Source: CAYGZM01 sp964354365
GTDB taxonomy: Bacteria; Planctomycetota; Phycisphaerae; Sedimentisphaerales; Anaerobacaceae
Length of the DNA: 10,950 bases
NCBI GenBank assembly: GCA_964354365.1
Contig: CAYGZM010000126.1
Span: 1-10,950 of the forward strand
Direction of reading: 5' to 3'
A program made the translations under genes and the position numbers. Positions 6,905 through 10,950 of the stretch are shown piece by piece (positions within the stretch are counted from its first letter, which is position 1; each line of letters opens with the position of its first letter). Below the pieces are notes generated by a model. That model was not told the origin of the DNA and did no database searches. It worked only from the letters and a program-made list of their open reading frames with translations.

Positions 6905-7129
6905 ATGAGAAGATACGTTAAGAAGGCTCTCGGGGTGGTTTTAGTTATCGTGGGCTTTCTGGCCCTGGTCACTCCTTTTTCTCCGGGCTCGTGGCTGATC
7001 CTGATCGGCTTTGAGTTGTTGGGGCTGAGGTTTCTGCTCGAAGATAAGCTGCCCGATTTCCTCAGACTCAAGCCTAATAGCAGGCTCAGAAGGCTGCTGA
7101 AGAGAACCAGGCGAAAGCCATCGGATTAA
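6905..7129 (+). CDS. Small PGPGW-like transmembrane protein
   Basis: A 74-residue membrane protein. Basic residues at the start (MRRYVKK) precede a long hydrophobic stretch (~8-41) interrupted by SPGS at 26-29. This resembles the PGPGW family (PF09656-like), in which a Pro-Gly pair sits between two hydrophobic halves. The C-terminus (~48-74) is strongly basic (RLRRLLKRTRRK) and probably cytoplasmic. An in-frame TGA directly before ATG 6905 fixes this as the earliest start. No clear Shine-Dalgarno sequence is visible. The stop lies only 3 bp before the ABC ATPase start, so the two are probably translationally coupled. The function of the family is not established; a link to the transporter is inferred from position only. 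Confidence 0.75.
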   Translation: MRRYVKKALGVVLVIVGFLALVTPFSPGSWLILIGFELLGLRFLLEDKLPDFLRLKPNSRLRRLLKRTRRKPSD

Positions 7130-7132
7130 GAT

Positions 7133-8044
7133 ATGGACGCGGTTGTCCTGAACAGCGTGAACAAATTTTTCGGCGAAGTCCGGGCCGTGGATAATCTCAG
7201 TATTCGCATCCCGGCTGGCAGCATCTACGGCTTTCTCGGCCCCAACGGAGCCGGCAAGACGACGACGCTCAGGATGATTATGAATATCATCCGCCCCGAC
7301 TGCGGCGATATTGAGCTGTTAGGCGACCGCTCAATCGACCGCGCCAAGTCGCGCGTCGGCTATATGCCGGAGGAGCGAGGATTGTATCGCAGGATGACCG
7401 TCGGCAAGGTGCTGGCGTACTTCGGCGCCATCAAGGGCCTGTCAAACGCCGAGGTGGCCGAGCGAGTGCCGCGGTGGCTTGAGCGGGTGGAGCTGACCGA
7501 CTGGGCCGACAAAAAGGTCGAGGAGCTCTCAAGGGGCATGCACCAGAAACTGCAGTTCGCCGTTACCGCGATCAACGAGCCGGAGCTGATGATACTCGAT
7601 GAGCCGTTTTCCGGGCTGGACCCCATCAACACGGATTTGCTCAAGAACATTATCGTTGAAATGCGGCGCGAAGGCAAAACGGTCATCTTCTCCACGCACG
7701 TGATGCACGAGGCCGAAAAGCTCTGCGATTCGATTCTCCTGATAAACAAGGGCCGGGCAATTCTGAACGACAAGCTCGCTCAGATTAAATCCCGGTACAA
7801 ATCCAACGCTGTTTGCTTGGAAGCGGAGGGAGACACCGGCTTCATCGAGCGGCTGCCAATGGTGGCGGCGGTGCAGTCGGAGAACAACCGTCTGGAGATT
7901 ACCCTCAGCGAAAACGCGGATGCACAGGAGCTGCTCAAGGCGGTGGTGGAGCGAGTCAGAGTGCAGCGGTTTGAAGTGAAGGTGCCTTCATTGCACGAAA
8001 TATTCGTTAGTCTGGTTGGTTCAAGCAATGCGGAAAATTCTTAA
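7133..8044 (+). CDS. ABC transporter ATP-binding protein (NatA-like)
   Basis: A 303-residue cytoplasmic ATPase that powers an ABC-2 type exporter. Motifs visible: Walker A GPNGAGKT (36-43), a Q-loop region YMPEERGLY in which the usual Gln is Glu (E80), a signature LSRGM (132-136) in place of LSGGQ, Walker B LMILDE (152-157), D-loop SGLD (160-163) and H-loop His189 in STHVM. The region ~210-300 is the accessory C-terminal domain common in NatA/DUF4162 proteins, ending in PSLHEIFVSLVG. The YxPEERGLY and LSRGM variants are typical of this subfamily and do not indicate inactivity. The gene overlaps the permease gene by 17 bp if the permease starts at ATG 8028. The substrate cannot be read from the sequence; sodium efflux is known for Bacillus NatAB, but many relatives have other or unknown substrates. 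Confidence 0.93.
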   Translation: MDAVVLNSVNKFFGEVRAVDNLSIRIPAGSIYGFLGPNGAGKTTTLRMIMNIIRPDCGDIELLGDRSIDRAKSRVGYMPEERGLYRRMTVGKVLAYFGAIKGLSNAEVAERVPRWLERVELTDWADKKVEELSRGMHQKLQFAVTAINEPELMILDEPFSGLDPINTDLLKNIIVEMRREGKTVIFSTHVMHEAEKLCDSILLINKGRAILNDKLAQIKSRYKSNAVCLEAEGDTGFIERLPMVAAVQSENNRLEITLSENADAQELLKAVVERVRVQRFEVKVPSLHEIFVSLVGSSNAENS

Positions 8045-9299
8045 GATCGCACAACGGGAATTCGCCGAGACAGTCAAGACCAAGACGTTCATCTTAGGGC
8101 TTGTGATGGTGCCGTTCATCATCGGCGGGATTATTTTCTTCACGAGCCGAATTTCGCACGGCAAGAGCGGGCCCCGCCCGCCCATAAGAGTTGATGTCGT
8201 TGACCTGTCGGGCAGACTATTCGCCGAGGCAGAGACCTCCTTCGAGAACTACAACAATTCAAATCCCAACAGGCCCATTCGAATCAGCAGGGTCGCGGTG
8301 GCCGCAGATGCGAACAGCACAGTTGACGAGTGCAGAAACAGACTGCGACAGGGCAATCCGGATGTCTTTGTGCTGCTGGATGCGGACGTGCTGGAAGGAG
8401 CCGGCAGGATACGGGTGTACACGTATAAGCCCAAGCCAAGTGACGTTGACCTTCTGTGGACCGTAGAGAACCTGTTCCGCAATGTGGTGGTAAATCAGCG
8501 ATACAAACTCCAGAATCTGTCTGCCGAACTGATGGACAAGCTTCGAAACGTGGCGATTGAGCGGGTGGAAATAGGCTCTGGCGACCGGGAGGACCGCGTC
8601 CAGAGCGAGGGCGACAGGGCTGCCAAGATGATGGTTCCGTTTTTCTTTATGTACCTGATATTCATGGGAATCGTCGGGATGGGCCAGCACTTGATAAGCA
8701 GCGTAATCGAGGAGAAGAGCTCTCGCGTTATTGAGGTGCTGCTCTCGGCGGTAAGCCCGTTCCAGCTGATGGCGGGCAAGATTGCGGGCCTTGCCGGGAT
8801 AGGCCTGACTGTTGTGAGTCTCTGGGCCGGCGCAGCATACCTCGCGGCGCGCTGGCAAGGGCTAAGCGTCGAGATAACGGGCGAGCTGATGCTTTACTTT
8901 GTGGTCTATTACATACTCGGGTTCCTGCTGTTCAGCTCGCTGCTGGCCGGGATCGGCTCAATCTGCAACACCATCAAGGAGACACAGGGCCTGATGATGC
9001 CGATTATGATGGTCTTCATCATCCCGTTACTGGCCTGGTTCAAGCTTGTACAGGACCCGAACGGCACGCTGGCGAGGGTCCTGTCGTTTGTTCCTCCTAT
9101 GACGCCAATGGTGATGATACTGAGGCTTGCCGCCGGGTCCGAAATCTGGATAGGCGAGATTCTTGCATCGATAGTTCTGCTGGGAATCACCGTGCCGGCG
9201 GCGATGTGGGCGGCGGCGAAGATATTCCGGACGGGTATTCTTATGTACGGCAAACGCCCCGGACTGCGAGAAGTGGCCCGCTGGTTGAAATCCAGCTAA
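8028..9299 (+). CDS. ABC-2 type transporter permease (NatB-like)
   Basis: A 423-residue membrane partner of the ATPase encoded just upstream. ATG 8028 was chosen because the protein then begins MRKILKIAQREFAETVKTK, the usual basic start of NatB-type permeases; a TTG at 8016 would add only four residues. The first membrane helix (~22-42) is followed by a large non-cytoplasmic domain (~50-205), then a cluster of about five helices (~210-400). The conserved SSVIEEKSSRVIEVLLSAVSP segment precedes helix three and is a hallmark of the ABC-2 membrane family. The tail after the last helix is short and basic. ATPase and permease probably form a homodimeric exporter with two copies of each. Substrate unknown. 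Confidence 0.92.
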   Translation: MRKILKIAQREFAETVKTKTFILGLVMVPFIIGGIIFFTSRISHGKSGPRPPIRVDVVDLSGRLFAEAETSFENYNNSNPNRPIRISRVAVAADANSTVDECRNRLRQGNPDVFVLLDADVLEGAGRIRVYTYKPKPSDVDLLWTVENLFRNVVVNQRYKLQNLSAELMDKLRNVAIERVEIGSGDREDRVQSEGDRAAKMMVPFFFMYLIFMGIVGMGQHLISSVIEEKSSRVIEVLLSAVSPFQLMAGKIAGLAGIGLTVVSLWAGAAYLAARWQGLSVEITGELMLYFVVYYILGFLLFSSLLAGIGSICNTIKETQGLMMPIMMVFIIPLLAWFKLVQDPNGTLARVLSFVPPMTPMVMILRLAAGSEIWIGEILASIVLLGITVPAAMWAAAKIFRTGILMYGKRPGLREVARWLKSS

Positions 9300-9356
9300 T
9301 CAGACGGTATGACCAGTGAATCGTGAGTGTACCATTCGGGGACCGGGGTAGAATCG

Positions 9357-9372
9357 CTCGCCTTCAGGCGAG
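9357..9372. repeat. Short hairpin after the ABC operon
   Basis: CTCGCC (9357-9362) and GGCGAG (9367-9372) pair perfectly around a TTCA loop, 58 bp after the permease stop. No T-run follows. It sits just before the large inverted repeat and may be part of that element or a weak transcription end signal. Confidence 0.4.
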
Positions 9373-9386
9373 GACTTCGGTGCCGT

Positions 9387-9544
9387 AAACTCGAAATTCG
9401 AATATCGAAATCCGAAACAATATCAAATGAGCCAAACTCAAATGTTCAAAATAGAAGCTGCAGCGCCGATCAGGGATTGTTTTGGTCATTTAGATTTCGA
9501 ATTTCTTATTTGTTTCGGTTTTCGGATTTCGTGCTTCGGATTTT
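9387..9544. repeat. AT-rich imperfect inverted repeat element
   Basis: The left arm (9387-9452) and the right arm (9480-9544) are each about 65 nt and are imperfect reverse complements. The shared core CGAAATCCGAAA is readable in the left arm, and its counterpart TTTCGGTTTTCGGATTTCG in the right arm. Similar small blocks (TTCGAATTT, TCATTTG-like) recur within each arm. The centre (~9453-9479) is GC-richer. The element is clearly more AT-rich than its flanks and encodes nothing. It could fold into one long hairpin and resembles a dispersed non-autonomous repeat (MITE-like). No flanking target duplication was identified by eye. Confidence 0.7.
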
Positions 9545-9608
9545 GTTGGCTTCAGCGGGCTTACAGGCCGTCATACAAGCTGCCGCCTTTAGACGGAAGT
9601 AGTTGACT

Positions 9609-9613
9609 GGAGG
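9609..9613 (+). promoter_or_regulatory. Ribosome binding site deciding a GTG start
   Basis: GGAGG lies 6 nt before GTG 9620 and supports this non-ATG start for the M48 peptidase. No ATG nearby in frame has comparable support. Confidence 0.75.
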
Positions 9614-9619
9614 CGAAAG

Positions 9620-10372
9620 GTGAGCGGAATATTCTACAATCTGGGCAGGAAGGTCGGGCCGAAAGTCCGCAAGGCCAAGTGGATATGGCAGTCGATGACG
9701 GGCACTGAGGCCGACATTATCAATGTGGAAAACGACGTCGGCAGAGACCTTGCACATGAAACAAGGCGTCAGTTGAAGCCCGATACGGACCCCCGGATCG
9801 AGCAGTTGCTCGGCGAAATCGGCCCCCGCCTGGGCGAGTGCGTGGCCAACAGGCACCGCACCTTCAGCTTCGAGGCGGTTGAGGGCGCCGAACCCAACGC
9901 CTTCGCCCTGCCGGGCGGATTTGTCTTCATCACCCGCCCGCTGGTTGAATTGTGCGGCGCCAACGAGGATGAGGTCGCGTTCATTCTCGGTCACGAAATG
10001 GCCCACGTTATCCGGGGCCACGCAATGAACCGTATCATCAGCAACACGGCTATATGCACCGCTGCGCGAATAACGCCTACCCGCGGCCTCTTATCCGGCT
10101 GGCTGCAAAGAGTGGGCGTCCAGTTCCTCGAAAGCGCCTATTCTCAGGACCTCGAATCCGAGGCCGACAAGTTGGGCGTGCGCTTGGCTGCCGCAGCCAA
10201 ATACGACCCGCAGGCCGCCGCGCAGCTACTCTCGCGCCTCGCCAAGCTCAGCCGGCCTCCGGAAGAATTCTATCTCGGCAGCTACTTCTCCTCCCACCCC
10301 GCCTACAACATCCGAATCCAGACAATCAACCGCCTGCTCACCAAGCTGAACCGTCAAGCCAAGTGCAGTTGA
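9620..10372 (+). CDS. M48 family zinc metallopeptidase
   Basis: A 250-residue protease. The zinc motif HEMAH lies at 125-129 (His125 and His129 as ligands, Glu126 catalytic). The ExxxD motif E179-D183 (ESEAD) supplies the third ligand, Glu179. The downstream SHPAYNIRIQTI block at 225-236 is the conserved SHPxxxxRI feature of the M48 (Ste24/HtpX/LoiP-like) family. The segment NAFALPGGFVFIT (93-105) is the usual strand region before the active-site helix. There is no signal peptide or lipobox, and no clear membrane helix apart from the moderately hydrophobic part around 140-170, so it may be cytoplasmic or peripherally membrane-bound. The protein is short but carries the complete catalytic core. 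Likely role: protein quality control or processing; the target is unknown. It starts at GTG and converges on the minus-strand gene 23 bp downstream. Confidence 0.92.
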   Translation: MSGIFYNLGRKVGPKVRKAKWIWQSMTGTEADIINVENDVGRDLAHETRRQLKPDTDPRIEQLLGEIGPRLGECVANRHRTFSFEAVEGAEPNAFALPGGFVFITRPLVELCGANEDEVAFILGHEMAHVIRGHAMNRIISNTAICTAARITPTRGLLSGWLQRVGVQFLESAYSQDLESEADKLGVRLAAAAKYDPQAAAQLLSRLAKLSRPPEEFYLGSYFSSHPAYNIRIQTINRLLTKLNRQAKCS

Positions 10373-10395
10373 CGCAAATCGGCGATATGTTCCGT

Positions 10396-10950
10396 TCAGT
10401 AGCCTATTGCGCAGCCGTCTTTACGCGGGTCGGATCCGCCGAAGTAGCGGCGTGGATTCGACTGCCTCCAGATTCCCTGGTAGCCGCCGAATGAGCCGAC
10501 CCCGGGGCGTATTTTATGGCCCATATCGGCCAGGGTCTGTTTGACGTTGTCGGGAATATGGCGCTCAAAGCCGACGCTGCCGCCGGCGACCAATTTCTTT
10601 CCTGTGGGCGTGGAGCTTTCATAATGCTCCACGCGGGGCTGCTCGCCGGCCTGCTGAGGCGACATCCCGAAGTCGATGATGTTCATCAGGACCTGCGCAT
10701 GTCCCTGGGGCTGGAAGTCGCCGCCCATCACGCCGAACGAAAAGACCGGCTGGCTGTCGCGGGTCACAAAGGCCGGGATAATCGTGTGGAAAGGCCGCTT
10801 GTGAGGCTCTAATTTGTTCAGGTCGTTCGGGTTCAACGAGAAGAGCTGGCCCCTGTTCTGCAAAGCAAAGCCAAGACCGTCCGGCGCCATTTGCGAGCCG
10901 AAGCCGTGGTACGTGCTCTGGATGAGCGAGACCATATTGCCGTCTTTGTC
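10396..10950 (-). CDS. ggt: Gamma-glutamyltransferase family protein, C-terminal part (runs off right edge)
   Basis: The last 184 codons of a minus-strand gene whose start lies beyond the window. The visible part begins DKDGNMVSLIQSTYHGFGS. In this Ntn-hydrolase family that stretch follows closely on the catalytic Thr that becomes the N-terminus of the small subunit, so the nucleophile is expected just outside the window. The segments LQNRGQLFSL, KRPFHTIIPAF and FGVMGGDFQPQGH are conserved; the Gly pair in MGGD corresponds to the oxyanion-hole glycines by family analogy. The MGGD and QNRG forms resemble the YwrD-like branch rather than the classical E. coli enzyme, so activity on glutathione is uncertain. 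The end, GGSDPRKDGCAIGY, looks intact. It likely transfers or hydrolyses gamma-glutamyl or similar amide groups, probably outside the cytoplasm; the signal peptide cannot be seen. Confidence 0.9.
   Translation of the reverse strand, partial: DKDGNMVSLIQSTYHGFGSQMAPDGLGFALQNRGQLFSLNPNDLNKLEPHKRPFHTIIPAFVTRDSQPVFSFGVMGGDFQPQGHAQVLMNIIDFGMSPQQAGEQPRVEHYESSTPTGKKLVAGGSVGFERHIPDNVKQTLADMGHKIRPGVGSFGGYQGIWRQSNPRRYFGGSDPRKDGCAIGY

Noticed and set aside
7133..8044. Possibly inactive ABC ATPase because of LSRGM and the Glu-containing Q-loop
   Set aside because: These variants are common in NatA-type ATPases, and Walker A, Walker B Glu157, D-loop and His189 are intact.
9327..9602. Plus-strand open frame of 91 codons across the inverted repeat
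   Set aside because: It is just the translation of the AT-rich repeat (runs of Phe, Arg and Ser), with no ribosome binding site.
10373..10395. Terminator between the convergent peptidase and gamma-glutamyltransferase genes
   Set aside because: The 23-bp gap shows no stem-loop or T-run, so no terminator can be supported there.

Overview
The window looks like a moderately GC-rich chromosome segment from an uncultured-type bacterium, most likely a Planctomycetota member near Phycisphaerae/Sedimentisphaerales. This placement is inferred from gene content only: a secreted GHL10-type glycoside hydrolase, a DUF5060 hydrolase ending in thrombospondin type 3 repeats, a PGPGW-type membrane protein, and an AT-rich inverted-repeat element between genes. 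No marker gene is present to settle it.

Layout. Positions 1-529 hold no confident gene, only a hairpin and short minus-strand open frames that may be a decayed gene end. Positions 530-5204 hold two co-directional secreted polysaccharide-active enzymes 37 bp apart, probably one transcription unit: a multidomain GHL10-like protein (819 aa) and a DUF5060/clan GH-A-like protein with a calcium-binding-type C-terminus (725 aa). A lone tRNA-Lys(UUU) follows at 5409-5481, with a near-perfect housekeeping promoter. Next is a secreted protein of unknown function built from three copies of a ~100-residue beta-rich repeat (5762-6811), with its own promoter and a strong ribosome binding site. Positions 6905-9299 hold a tightly packed operon: a small PGPGW-like membrane protein, a NatA-like ABC ATPase and a NatB-like ABC-2 permease. 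After an intergenic imperfect inverted repeat (9387-9544) comes an M48 zinc metallopeptidase (9620-10372). It converges on the C-terminal part of a gamma-glutamyltransferase-family gene on the minus strand, which runs off the right edge.

How the parts work together. The first two enzymes plausibly act outside the cytoplasm on the same complex polysaccharide. The ABC pair with its small partner is an exporter-type module of unknown substrate. The other genes look like independent units. I see no CRISPR array, integrase, transposase or toxin-antitoxin pair. The points most worth a second look are the triple-repeat secreted protein, the extra domains of the two hydrolases, the inverted repeat at 9387-9544 and the possible gene remnant at the left edge.
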